Part shown: piece after piece, positions 6,982-15,261 of the stretch | Layout of the letters: every line of letters begins with the position of its first letter | How positions within the stretch are numbered: position 1 is the first letter of the stretch | Source: an uncultured Bacilli bacterium | Lineage (GTDB): Bacteria > Bacillota_I > Bacilli_A > RF39 > UBA660 | Assembly: GCA_934098505.1 (NCBI GenBank) | Contig: CAKOOR010000001.1 | Location: forward strand, 382,831 to 446,830 | Length of the DNA: 64,000 nucleotides | Direction: 5' to 3' | Notes under the pieces: generated by a model | Told to the model about the DNA's origin: nothing | Seen by the model: only the letters and a program-made list of their open reading frames with translations | Database searches by the model: none | Program-made: the position numbers and the translations under genes

Positions 6982-9084
6982 TTATGGACTATAATTTCTA
7001 ACATCAACGTTATTATCTGCTACTCTAAATTCAAGTGTTCCTAAAATATCAGTTCGATAAATAATGCTATTTTTTAAATTTGCTAAAGCTTCTTTATTAG
7101 GATGACCATATTTATTTTTCCTGCCTACACTGATAAGTGCATACTTAGGATTTATCATATTAACAAATGCTAAACTCGTACTAGTTTTAGAACCATGATG
7201 ACCGACCTTTAAAAAGTCTATTTGGCCTAATTGGTATTGTTTTATAAGATTATCTTCAACCTTAACAGAGGCATCACCCATAAAAAGAAAAGAATAATTT
7301 TGATACTTTAGATAAGTTACTAAAGAATTATCATTTTCATTATCATAATTTAAAGTATTAAGAAATTGAAAATTTAAAAGTTTACCTTGGATGTTTTCCT
7401 TACCCTTTTTAATATTAACTTTCTTTGTTTGAGCTATTTTTATAAGATTACTTTCTAATTCATTAAACTCATTATTATTAAAAATTATTTCTTTAATTTT
7501 AATATTGTCTAACAAATAAAAAGCATTACCTATATGATCATAATCACCGTGACTTATAATTAAAGTATCGATCTTTTTAATATTAATACTATGTAGAAAT
7601 TTAATAATATTTTGAGCAGTATAATAATTTGGATCAGTTGTAAGACCACCAGTATCAATCATAACTACTTCTTTTTTTCTAGGACTTACCATAATACTAG
7701 CATCGCCTTGAGATACATCTAAATAATAAACTTTTAAGTTATTAGATAAATTATATTGCCAAGGATATAAATAAATGATTATAAGATTTAAAAAATGACA
7801 ATACTTACTCTTATATTTTGATAAGAGAAAAATATTTAAATAATAAATAATAATTACAATGATATTCATTTTCGGTAAAATAATATTGATACTTAGCTTA
7901 GAAAATATTACCGTAAAACCTTCTAATAAAAAGATTAAAAATTTTAAGATAGAAAGAAAAAAAGGAAATATAAAAGTTAGAAGGCATACGGGATAGAAAA
8001 TAAAACTTATAAAAGGAACGAAGAAAAGGTTACAAAGGGGGCTTAAAAGATTATAAGAATAATTAAGAGATATCGATATAGGAAGTGACCATAAACACGC
8101 TATATAAGTAGTTTTTAAAGATTTTAAAATATAATTTTTAGTTTTATCATTGTAATAAATAAGGCCAAAGGCACATAAGTTTGAGTAAAGAAAGCCAATA
8201 TCGTAAAGCAAATAAGGATTGATAAAGAGTAAAAAAGATATACTTAGTAACAACACTTCATAGGTTTGAATATTAATCTTTATTTTTTTAGAAAGAAGGA
8301 TAAAGATTTTTAAGAAAACATACATAACTAAAGCTCTTAGTACGCTAGATGGAAAGTTAATAAGCGCAGCATAAACAAAAAGAAAAAGAAAAATAATAAT
8401 TGTTTGAAAAATATGATTAATTTTCAACCTAGCTAATAGTTTTTCTAAGATAAGAGTAAAGATACTAATATGTAAACCAGAAATAGCAAATAAATGAATA
8501 ACACCTAACTCTTGTAAAGAACTATAAGTATCCTTTTCAATAAGCTTTTTACCATAAATAAGCATAGTAAGATATCCTTTATCATCAATGCGCATAGTGC
8601 GCTCATAGGTAAAGTTTTGCAGTTTAAAAAAGAGGTTTGGACTGGAATTAACACTTACTATTTCTTTTATTGTAAAAAGGTAATATATCTCTTTATAATA
8701 AAGATATTTTTTATAGTTAAAAGTATTAGGAATAGTATTATTTAAAGGTTGATTCAAGGTTCCTTTTAAAAGGACATTATCCCCTATCTTAATATCAAGA
8801 TTTAATTTAGAAGAAGGTTTAGAGCTAGTTTGCAAATTATTAGAATAATAGTAATTAGCTATAATTTTTTCGGACTTATTTTGATTTTTCGTTAAGATAG
8901 TCATCGTTAATTTATCACTAGTCTTTTTGTAGTCAATAACAGTTCCTTCAATAGTTGTTTCCTCGCCAGTATAACTTGAGGTTTTTACAATGAAGTTACT
9001 TCGATAAAAACTTATTAGAATACTTATAATTGTCAAAATATAAGCAAAGATTTTAAACGGTAATATTATCTTTGATTTTGGCAT
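6982..9084 (-). CDS. comEC: Competence channel protein ComEC/Rec2
   Basis: About 700 residues. ComEC forms the membrane channel for single-stranded DNA during natural transformation. Hydrophobic N-terminal helices precede a DUF4131-like beta domain. The central competence domain begins at GVIHLFAISGLHISI, the hallmark of the family, and is followed by multiple membrane segments. The C-terminal ~250 residues are a metallo-beta-lactamase domain (YLDVSQGDASIM; ISHGDYDHIGN; VGHHGSKTSTS) thought to degrade the non-imported strand. All key motifs are intact. The ATG at 9084 has GGAG 9 bases upstream and is preferred to the ATG at 9111. It overlaps comEA by 32 bases, implying coupled translation. 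Confidence 0.95.
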   Translation of the reverse strand: MPKSKIILPFKIFAYILTIISILISFYRSNFIVKTSSYTGEETTIEGTVIDYKKTSDKLTMTILTKNQNKSEKIIANYYYSNNLQTSSKPSSKLNLDIKIGDNVLLKGTLNQPLNNTIPNTFNYKKYLYYKEIYYLFTIKEIVSVNSSPNLFFKLQNFTYERTMRIDDKGYLTMLIYGKKLIEKDTYSSLQELGVIHLFAISGLHISIFTLILEKLLARLKINHIFQTIIIFLFLFVYAALINFPSSVLRALVMYVFLKIFILLSKKIKINIQTYEVLLLSISFLLFINPYLLYDIGFLYSNLCAFGLIYYNDKTKNYILKSLKTTYIACLWSLPISISLNYSYNLLSPLCNLFFVPFISFIFYPVCLLTFIFPFFLSILKFLIFLLEGFTVIFSKLSINIILPKMNIIVIIIYYLNIFLLSKYKSKYCHFLNLIIIYLYPWQYNLSNNLKVYYLDVSQGDASIMVSPRKKEVVMIDTGGLTTDPNYYTAQNIIKFLHSINIKKIDTLIISHGDYDHIGNAFYLLDNIKIKEIIFNNNEFNELESNLIKIAQTKKVNIKKGKENIQGKLLNFQFLNTLNYDNENDNSLVTYLKYQNYSFLFMGDASVKVEDNLIKQYQLGQIDFLKVGHHGSKTSTSLAFVNMINPKYALISVGRKNKYGHPNKEALANLKNSIIYRTDILGTLEFRVADNNVDVRNYSP

Positions 9085-9805
9085 ATAAAGCTTCTCCAAT
9101 TCCACTGACATTTTTTAAATCTTCAATCGTCTTAAAGCTGCCATTATTAGTACGATAGTCAATAATATCTTGAGCTTTGGCATCTCCTATTCCAGTAAGT
9201 GCTGTTAACTCATCTTTAGTAGCCGTATTGATATTGATTAAAATATTGGTATTACTATCAATTTTAGCATTACTACTAGCAGTCGTGGTATCTTTATTTG
9301 GAATTGCTGCATTATTGGGGATTTCTTGATTCTTAGTAACAGTTGTAGTAGTTGTTGATTTAACTACTTCATCTTTTTTAGGAACGTAAATAACCATCTC
9401 TAAACTTACTTTTTTACTTAGATTAATTGTCGTAGTATCTGCAGTCTTTAGAAGACCACCAGCTAATTTTAGACAATCATTAACAATACTGTTAGTTGAT
9501 ACTTCATAAACACCAGGATTTTTAACGGCACCTTTAACATCAACATAGTATTTATCTTCTTTGACAGTTTCATCTAGAGAATTACCGATATTTGGCGTAA
9601 GGTTATTATCTTTACTGCTAATATCAAGATCATTATTTGTTAAAGTACCATCATATTTTGCGATATCATTAATAGATTTTAAATCAGTTTGAAAAAAAGT
9701 ATGGTAGATATTTATCCCTAAAATACTTAAACTTATTAAAATTATAAAAAGCTTAACAAAATACTTAGAAAAAAACTGTTTTACTAAGTCAAAATAAAAA
9801 TTCAT
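9053..9805 (-). CDS. comEA: Competence DNA receptor ComEA
   Basis: 250 residues. A single N-terminal membrane anchor (about 10-33) is followed by an SLBB domain (VDVKGAVKNPGVYEV ... YVPKKDE). A Ser/Thr/Asn-rich linker of ~40 residues comes next, then a C-terminal tandem helix-hairpin-helix region (ININTATKDELTALTGIG; LKNVSGIGEALYAKI). ComEA binds incoming double-stranded DNA outside the membrane and passes it to ComEC. A strong Shine-Dalgarno (AGGAGGTG) lies 7 bases before the start. comEB is absent between comEA and comEC, as in many lineages. The pili and other competence genes are not in this window. Confidence 0.95.
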   Translation of the reverse strand: MNFYFDLVKQFFSKYFVKLFIILISLSILGINIYHTFFQTDLKSINDIAKYDGTLTNNDLDISSKDNNLTPNIGNSLDETVKEDKYYVDVKGAVKNPGVYEVSTNSIVNDCLKLAGGLLKTADTTTINLSKKVSLEMVIYVPKKDEVVKSTTTTTVTKNQEIPNNAAIPNKDTTTASSNAKIDSNTNILININTATKDELTALTGIGDAKAQDIIDYRTNNGSFKTIEDLKNVSGIGEALYAKIKDNITV

Positions 9806-9856
9806 AATTTATCACCTCCTAATTATATATATTGGTAATAGATCATGAATTTCCTT

Positions 9857-9875
9857 CAAAAATTATAAATTTTTG
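9857..9875. promoter_or_regulatory. Perfect 8-base dyad upstream of comEA, candidate operator
   Basis: CAAAAATT, ATA, AATTTTTG forms a perfect inverted repeat (9857-9864 and 9868-9875) about 55 bases upstream of the comEA start. It does not match the ComK box spacing (AAAA-N5-TTTT). It could be a regulator site for the competence operon or a weak structure after ftsW. Confidence 0.35.
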
Positions 9876-9949
9876 CTAATTTTTTACTATTTTTGGGCTT
9901 TTTTCACTTCAAGCAAATGAATTATCCCTTTATTTTAACTATTTTATAA

Positions 9950-11110
9950 TTAAAGTTTGATTATTTTATCACGCAATTTTTTATTTTGGCTTTCGACAGC
10001 TATTTTTTCAGTTATTCCAATCATGACAATAGCATTGATAGCAAAGGATCCACCATAACTAAAGAATGGAAGTGGTACTCCTGTTAATGGCATTAACCCT
10101 AAAACGCCAAGCATATTAATTACAGTGTGCAATGCTAGATAACAACAAGTACCATAGGCAATTAAACTCATGCTAACATCAGGAGCTTTTTTGGCTATTT
10201 TTAATATTTGCAAAAGAATGATTATGTATCCTAAAATGATCATGATACCGGTTACTAAGCCTAGTTCTTCGACAATAATTGGGAAGATAAAGTCGGTGTG
10301 AGCTTCTGGTAAATAAAGATATTTTTGAGTCGAATTGCCAAAGCCTAGACCAAATAAACCGCCATTTTTAATAGCAATATAACCGTTACAAACTTGATAG
10401 CCTAATCGTTCGTTTCGCTTTTCTTCGCTGCAAGGAGCAAGAAAGGAAAAACGTGACAACTGATAACTGGTAAATATTTTATCCTTAAAAGCTATACAAC
10501 CCAAGATCCCTATAACAGCAACAATTAAAATTATTAAATTAGATCGTAGTCTAGTTTTTTTGGGCATCGGAACAGCAAAAAAGATGAGAAGGGCTAAAAC
10601 GCCAATGATAATGGCACTACCAAGATCAGGTTGCTTTAGAACTAAAAGGGCTGTAACTTCAGCTAAAAATAAGGGAATAAAGTAAATAAAGGCTCGTGTT
10701 TCTTTTTTCTTAACAATATCTTCATAACTATAAGCTAAATAAATAATAATAATTGACTTCGCAAATTCAGCAGGTTGAAAGTTAAAAAATCCTAATTCAT
10801 ACCACCCTTTTGTACCATTAGTAATTTTACCAGCAAGTAGTAAGCCTACAAGGGAGGCTCCGATTAAAATCATCAGAAAACAGGAAATAATTTTATAAGA
10901 TTTTAGGGGAAACCGTGTCACGATAATAGCTACAATGACACTTATAACTAGAATAGCACATTGCCGAATGAAATAATAATTACTAGCAACGCCTTGCTTT
11001 AGAACTGTCAGGACACTTGAAGCACTAAAAATCATTATACAACCTAAGACTGAGTATAAAATGATTAAAAAAAGTAAAAGTAAGTCCATTTTGGCTATTT
11101 TCTTCTTCAT
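9950..11110 (-). CDS. ftsW: Septal peptidoglycan glycosyltransferase FtsW (SEDS family)
   Basis: 386 residues with about ten membrane helices. SEDS hallmarks are present: GWYELGFFNFQPAEFAK, LKQPDLGSAIIIG (catalytic Asp region), GLGFGNSTQKYLYLPEAHTDFIFPIIVEE split over two loops, and PLPFFSYGG near the C-terminus. FtsW polymerises glycan strands at the division septum with its partner PBP. The length and the LPEAHTDF motif favour FtsW/SpoVE over RodA, and SpoVE cannot be excluded in a sporulating organism. The ATG at 11110 is preceded by AGGTGG. It is divergent from the YjcZ-like gene. A shorter second SEDS gene lies at 55010-55990. Confidence 0.9.
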   Translation of the reverse strand: MKKKIAKMDLLLLFLIILYSVLGCIMIFSASSVLTVLKQGVASNYYFIRQCAILVISVIVAIIVTRFPLKSYKIISCFLMILIGASLVGLLLAGKITNGTKGWYELGFFNFQPAEFAKSIIIIYLAYSYEDIVKKKETRAFIYFIPLFLAEVTALLVLKQPDLGSAIIIGVLALLIFFAVPMPKKTRLRSNLIILIVAVIGILGCIAFKDKIFTSYQLSRFSFLAPCSEEKRNERLGYQVCNGYIAIKNGGLFGLGFGNSTQKYLYLPEAHTDFIFPIIVEELGLVTGIMIILGYIIILLQILKIAKKAPDVSMSLIAYGTCCYLALHTVINMLGVLGLMPLTGVPLPFFSYGGSFAINAIVMIGITEKIAVESQNKKLRDKIIKL

Positions 11111-11121
11111 TTTGACCACCT

Positions 11122-11148
11122 ATTATAATAATACCATAAATTAGTCAA
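11122..11148 (-). promoter_or_regulatory. Sigma-A promoter region for ftsW
   Basis: On the minus strand TTGACT (11143-11148) precedes TATAAT (11122-11127) by 15 bases, close to the ftsW ribosome site. Overlapping alternative -10 boxes (TATTAT, TAATAG) give better spacing, so the exact -10 is uncertain. Confidence 0.5.
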
Positions 11149-11193
11149 GTTTTTAGGGATAAATTTCTACTTGTGTCAAAAAACGTGTCAATC

Positions 11194-11202
11194 CATAAAA
11201 TA
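11194..11202 (+). promoter_or_regulatory. CATAnnnTA element upstream of the YjcZ-like gene (possible spore sigma -10)
   Basis: CATAAAATA lies 28 bases before the start codon and fits the CATAnnnTA -10 consensus known for Bacillus sigma-K. No convincing -35 is seen. Similar elements precede the CotY/Z-like gene and the Tyr-rich gene at 55965. Confidence 0.3.
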
Positions 11203-11229
11203 TATTAGATACATAAAGGAGGTATAAAT

Positions 11230-11409
11230 ATGTATTATTACGGTAATAACGGCTACTATGGTGGCTACGGTTATCAAAATCCTTGTAGTACTTATGTTGG
11301 TACCACTGCTGGTTATGGCTATGGCGCTGCTATTTGGATTGTTTTATTTATTCTTTTAGTAATTATCATCGGTGCTGGTTGGTATGCTGGTGGCAATAAC
11401 AACCGTTAA
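11230..11409 (+). CDS. YjcZ-like Gly/Tyr-rich membrane microprotein
   Basis: 59 residues, shorter than usual gene-finding cut-offs. The first ~30 residues are rich in Gly, Tyr and Asn (MYYYGNNGYYGGYGYQ), followed by one hydrophobic helix (IWIVLFILLVIIIGAGWYAG) and a short polar tail. This is the layout of the YjcZ family of small sporulation-associated proteins, in which a Gly/Tyr-rich stretch precedes a VVLFILLVIVG helix. It has a near-perfect Shine-Dalgarno (AAAGGAGG, 5-base spacing) and its own terminator, so it is almost certainly expressed. Its function is unknown even in Bacillus. Confidence 0.8.
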   Translation: MYYYGNNGYYGGYGYQNPCSTYVGTTAGYGYGAAIWIVLFILLVIIIGAGWYAGGNNNR

Positions 11410-11433
11410 GAGAGACTTCTCTCTTTTTCTTTT
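11409..11433 (+). terminator. Terminator of the YjcZ-like gene
   Basis: AGAGAG (11409-11414) pairs with CTCTCT (11419-11424) around a 4-base loop, followed by a T-rich run. It starts at the last base of the stop codon. Confidence 0.8.
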
Positions 11434-11511
11434 GGCAAAATCAATTGGCTAAACGAATTTATTTGGATATTTATGATTTAAAATTACCCCCTTTCCTTTT
11501 AGAATATTTTT

Positions 11512-11520
11512 TGGTAAAAT
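11512..11520 (+). promoter_or_regulatory. Extended -10 promoter for def
   Basis: TGGTAAAAT gives an extended -10 box 24 bases before the chosen def start. No strong -35 is visible. Confidence 0.5.
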
Positions 11521-11543
11521 ACCTATGAATGTGGGGTAGTATT

Positions 11544-12098
11544 ATGAAGTTACCAAATATAAAGATATTAGATGAAAAGGAAAAAATATTGCATAAAAAA
11601 GCTTTACCAATAACGGAGTTTCCAATTTCCAAAGAAGATCAAAAGAATATTGAAGATATGATTACTTATCTTACTATGAGTCAAATTGAAGAATATGCTG
11701 AAAAGTATGACTTGCGACCTGGGATGGGACTTGCCTATCCGCAAATTGGAATTGGCAAACGTATCTTTGTTATCGTTGATGAAATAGAAAAAGGAAAATT
11801 TGAAAATTATGTTATAATTAATCCTAAAATTGTTTCACAAAGTGAAGAACTTATCTATGTTGGCGAGGGCGAAGGTTGTCTATCCGTTAATCGGGAGGTA
11901 GAAGGTATTGTGCCAAGATGTGCCAGAGTTACTATTGAGTATAACGATTACAATGGTGATACTTATCGTATTCGTGTTCGTGAAGATATTGCAGTAGCAT
12001 TTCAACATGAAATAGATCATCTAGACGGTATCTTATTTGTCGATAAAATTGATAGAAAGAATCCTTTTAAAGATAAAGAATTAATGCGCGAAATATAA
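11544..12098 (+). CDS. def: Peptide deformylase
   Basis: About 184 residues. Removes the formyl group from the N-terminal methionine of nascent proteins. All three family motifs are intact: GMGLAYPQIG (motif 1, with Tyr in place of the usual second Ala), EGCLS (motif 2, metal-binding Cys) and HEIDHLDG (motif 3, two His and the catalytic Glu). Length and the insertion pattern fit the type 2 enzymes of Gram-positive bacteria. The ATG at 11544 with GGGG 7 bases upstream is preferred to the ATG at 11529. It converges with the gene at 12153-13610 and shares a terminator with it. Confidence 0.96.
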   Translation: MKLPNIKILDEKEKILHKKALPITEFPISKEDQKNIEDMITYLTMSQIEEYAEKYDLRPGMGLAYPQIGIGKRIFVIVDEIEKGKFENYVIINPKIVSQSEELIYVGEGEGCLSVNREVEGIVPRCARVTIEYNDYNGDTYRIRVREDIAVAFQHEIDHLDGILFVDKIDRKNPFKDKELMREI

Positions 12099-12127
12099 TT
12101 TTACTTTAATCTAATTTTTATAATATT

Positions 12128-12160
12128 AAAAGTAGTGGGTATTTAAAACTCACTACTTTT
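12128..12160. terminator. Bidirectional terminator between def and the carbohydrate-binding gene
   Basis: AAAAGTAGTG (12128-12137) pairs perfectly with CACTACTTTT (12151-12160), giving A and T runs on both sides. It overlaps the stop codon of the minus-strand gene. Confidence 0.85.
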
Positions 12161-13610
12161 TAGCTGTAACTTTACTTGTTACAGAAATATCATCGGTTAC
12201 CAGAGTACCATTGGTATACTTGCCATCTTTATAAATATAATTTTCTAAATTTCCACTACTAGTGCCATCTTTATAAAATTCGTAATTACCTTTAGTTAAA
12301 GATTTAGTACTGATAATAAGAGAATTGAAATCATCTTGAGCTTGGAAAGTTAATATTTCTTTATTATCACTATTTAATAAACTAAGAACACTATTCTTTT
12401 TAACAATATCTTGTAACTTTAGACAAACAGTATAATTTTTCGAACTAGTAACAGGAGTTTCATAAATGTCTTTACCTAGGGCAATTAAGGTACCACCGTT
12501 AATAGAATAACCACTGGTAGTATCAATTGGCGCATCTTCTTCGGTTCCTATGAGATAAGTTAAGCCACCATCGATGGCAATGTCTTGTTTTGATTTAAGG
12601 TTAGCTTTCGTACTATTTATAAACAAATTGCCATCAACAATATTGATTAAACCACCATCTTCGCTAGTAACGATACCATAATTTTTAGCACTAATATTAA
12701 CGGTTCCACTATTTAAAGTAAAATCATTAGAAACAATATTAATGCCTATATTTTGATTGCCATTGATATTTAAAATGCCTGTTCCTTTAAGCTCCAATGG
12801 ACCTGTTGAATAAATAACACTATCATAATAAGATGTCCCTTTATCACTTAAACTATTAGTTGTACCTTCTAAAGTTTCTATTTTTAATTTACCGGTTCCT
12901 TTATTAATGATACTAGCGGTATCTTTAGTGTTTATGGTTATATTATTTAGTGACAAAGTTACATCACCATTACAACTAACAATAATGCTATGACTGAACT
13001 TGCCAGTTAAATTATAAGTGCCACCTCTGGTTATTAAAATATTTTGGTCATAATCATCTAAATTGATATCTTTATCAGTAACTTCTTTGCCATCTAGATT
13101 AGGAATATTTGTATTATTTTTATCGTTATTTTGATTATTATTTTTAGAATTATCTTCAACAATTATATCCGCTGGTAAAAAAGTAATAGGCTTTATAGCA
13201 AGATATAAAATACTAACAGTTAAACTTAAGCTTAGGATTAAATAAACACCTATTTTAGCTAAAGGAAAAAAAGTTAATTTAAAAGTTAAATAATTAAAGC
13301 CGGAAAATAATAAATAAAATAGTATTTGAATAGATATAACTACTAGAATTGAAGTCACAACAACCGTTATAATTTGGCTGGTTCTACTGGTACTAATTTT
13401 AGTATTTGTAATAGTATCATTATTATCATAGCCATAACTAGGATAATATGAATCAAAATTACTACCATAATCATAATCGCTATAATTGTTACTGTAACTA
13501 GAATTGTTATCAAGGTTATTATTAGTTAAATTACTATACAAAATAATACTAAAGCTAGTAAAAACCAATAATAGTGTTATTAATATTATATTTTTATTTT
13601 TTCTTCTCAT
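12153..13610 (-). CDS. Membrane-anchored carbohydrate-binding-domain (Cthe_2159-like) protein
   Basis: About 485 residues. An N-terminal membrane helix (7-26) precedes an Asn/Ser/Tyr-rich spacer. Two further helices (about 80-105 and 118-143) lead to a ~300-residue beta-rich domain. That domain has a parallel beta-helix look: TLSLNNITINTKD, ASIINKGTGKLKIE, GTGILNINGNQNIG, FTLNSGTVNISA. These short repeated beta rungs with NG and N-turns resemble the carbohydrate-binding domain family typified by Cthe_2159 (pectin-type polysaccharide binding). It is probably exposed on the cell surface. The ATG at 13610 has AGGAG 7 bases upstream. It lies next to the sortase/MucBP region, but its C-terminus has no sorting signal. 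Confidence 0.65.
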   Translation of the reverse strand: MRRKNKNIILITLLLVFTSFSIILYSNLTNNNLDNNSSYSNNYSDYDYGSNFDSYYPSYGYDNNDTITNTKISTSRTSQIITVVVTSILVVISIQILFYLLFSGFNYLTFKLTFFPLAKIGVYLILSLSLTVSILYLAIKPITFLPADIIVEDNSKNNNQNNDKNNTNIPNLDGKEVTDKDINLDDYDQNILITRGGTYNLTGKFSHSIIVSCNGDVTLSLNNITINTKDTASIINKGTGKLKIETLEGTTNSLSDKGTSYYDSVIYSTGPLELKGTGILNINGNQNIGINIVSNDFTLNSGTVNISAKNYGIVTSEDGGLINIVDGNLFINSTKANLKSKQDIAIDGGLTYLIGTEEDAPIDTTSGYSINGGTLIALGKDIYETPVTSSKNYTVCLKLQDIVKKNSVLSLLNSDNKEILTFQAQDDFNSLIISTKSLTKGNYEFYKDGTSSGNLENYIYKDGKYTNGTLVTDDISVTSKVTAKK

Positions 13611-13688
13611 AAGTTCTCTCCTACACTTTTTCATTTTAATTATTAATTGTGAAGAATTAATGAAAAAAAGGCATATAAGTAGCCTTTC

Positions 13689-13898
13689 TTATGCAAATAG
13701 TTTGTTTAAGACCCCAGCTGCTTCCTCATTAGTTAACGGTAGCAAGTCATTGCCTTCTACTCTCCTAAGTAATAAATCATGATAATCCATTTCGTTAGTT
13801 AGATAAACATATTTGTGATTGTTGTACTCTATTTCTTTAACTATTAAATAAATTTTACCATCTAAGGTATAAAAATCAACTGTATCCTTTATATTCAT
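13689..13898 (-). CDS. Small hypothetical protein (69 aa)
   Basis: 69 residues, not recognised. The sequence is acidic-to-neutral with beta-strand-like segments (KIYLIVKEIEYNNHKYVYLTNE), faintly like the DUF1292/YrzB-type small proteins found twice elsewhere in this window. Its start overlaps the stop of the upstream gene by 4 bases (ATGA), a classic translational coupling that argues it is real and functionally linked to that gene. Confidence 0.6.
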   Translation of the reverse strand: MNIKDTVDFYTLDGKIYLIVKEIEYNNHKYVYLTNEMDYHDLLLRRVEGNDLLPLTNEEAAGVLNKLFA

Positions 13899-14662
13899 AG
13901 CGCTTTACCACTTTCTTCTTGCAAATTTAAGCTTTGAATGTTTTCTTCTAAAATTCGAATTCCTTCAACGTAATCTATTCCTCTTGCACCTTTTTCACCG
14001 TCATTTTTAGGGTTAACAATAGGCAGACCATACTGCATATAATTTGCATAACCTCGATCAGCTACATCTTTATAAGTACTAAAGTATTTGTACTTGTAAG
14101 TTTCAAGATTTTCCCCATAATAAGTTTCATATAGATTTGAGATTTTTCCACAAAGGCTAATAGCATAAATAGCTTGATCACGGTTTAAATGATTATCTTC
14201 GTCATTTTTACTATTGTCCATTATTCCCTTAATCAAATTTTCAATCTGAGTTTTATTTTCTTCAGTTATTTTTTCCGGCAATGAAGCATCATCACCAAAA
14301 TATTTTTTTTGATTTATTAAATCATTGATTATATCTTGTGTATCTTTTTTAGCCTTTTCAAATTCTATTTCTGGTTTAGCAATCATTCCTAGCTTTGCTG
14401 CTACAACTAAAATACTCAAAGCTGCCAATATTTTAAGAAATGTGCGACGATCCATTTTTCTGCTCTGTAAAGAAGCGTTATGAAAAATTTTACCATCATA
14501 ATCAATGTTATTATCTTTTAAAGTTTGCCATGCTTCATTTAATTGTCTGCGTCTTTCTTCTGCTTCATGAGCGGCATGGAAATTTTGATACGTTACATTT
14601 TCGACCTGTCTAACTTGGACTGGATCTATTTTTTGACTATTATTATTTTCTATATCTTCCAT
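13895..14662 (-). CDS. Membrane protein with an internal twin-arginine-like motif, unknown function
   Basis: About 255 residues, no family recognised. A charged N-terminal region of ~70 residues is followed by MDRRTFLKILAALSILVVAA, which matches the Tat consensus (RRxFLK plus hydrophobic stretch) but sits unusually far from the N-terminus. More simply it may be a single-pass membrane protein with cytoplasmic N-terminus. The outer ~150 residues are mainly helical and charged. The downstream 69-residue gene is coupled by ATGA. It lies in a row with a sortase and a MucBP surface protein, so an envelope role is inferred. Confidence 0.6.
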   Translation of the reverse strand: MEDIENNNSQKIDPVQVRQVENVTYQNFHAAHEAEERRRQLNEAWQTLKDNNIDYDGKIFHNASLQSRKMDRRTFLKILAALSILVVAAKLGMIAKPEIEFEKAKKDTQDIINDLINQKKYFGDDASLPEKITEENKTQIENLIKGIMDNSKNDEDNHLNRDQAIYAISLCGKISNLYETYYGENLETYKYKYFSTYKDVADRGYANYMQYGLPIVNPKNDGEKGARGIDYVEGIRILEENIQSLNLQEESGKAL

Positions 14663-14691
14663 TACTATCACCTACTATAATAATAGCATTC

Positions 14692-15261
14692 TTAAACTTT
14701 TTTCGCAACTAAAATAATATCGCCATTAGCACTTTCATTACAAGTTTGAATATATAAGTATTTACCAAGATTATCATATTGGTTAGTAATACCTACTATT
14801 TCATAAGTTAAATCATATCCTTTATAATTAATATTAATAATATTATTACTATTTAAAAAATCTTTATCTTGGTACTTAAATATAATATTAAAAGGAAGGT
14901 CATAATCTTTAGAACTATGACCATATATATAGCAGTTAGTATCATCAAGTAAACTACAGCGATAATCAACGAATATGGCTCCAAAGCGATCTTCTTGACG
15001 TTTGTAATTATGATTTAAATAATATTTATTATCAGTTGTTTGGGTTAAAAGATAAGTTTTATTACCTAGAGTAATACTACCAATTATATCGTTATTTATT
15101 TCTTTAGTATAATCATCTTTATACTCATTGCTGGCCATATTAGTATACTTTTCAACCTCGGCATAGCTAAATTTCATTCTTACTAAGCACATGATTATTA
15201 AAATAAAATTTAGAACTAATAAAACACTTAAGATACTACGAATTTTCTTACTTTCTAGCAT
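14692..15261 (-). CDS. Sortase (class B-like) lacking the catalytic arginine
   Basis: 189 residues. One N-terminal membrane helix (8-27) is followed by a sortase beta-barrel. The catalytic His is H115 in YIYGHSSKDYDLPF, the typical class B context, and the catalytic Cys is C174 in YIQTCNES. Sortases need an Arg shortly after the Cys, but no Arg occurs anywhere between C174 and the end (NESANGDIILVAKKV). Aspartate 181 occupies about the expected place. It may be a divergent active enzyme or a non-catalytic relative. The upstream MucBP protein overlaps it by 14 bases and is the likely substrate. Confidence 0.8.
   Translation of the reverse strand: MLESKKIRSILSVLLVLNFILIIMCLVRMKFSYAEVEKYTNMASNEYKDDYTKEINNDIIGSITLGNKTYLLTQTTDNKYYLNHNYKRQEDRFGAIFVDYRCSLLDDTNCYIYGHSSKDYDLPFNIIFKYQDKDFLNSNNIININYKGYDLTYEIVGITNQYDNLGKYLYIQTCNESANGDIILVAKKV

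Noticed and set aside
9857..9875. ComK box
   Set aside because: The AT arms are 7-8 bases apart rather than the 5 bases of AAAA-N5-TTTT.
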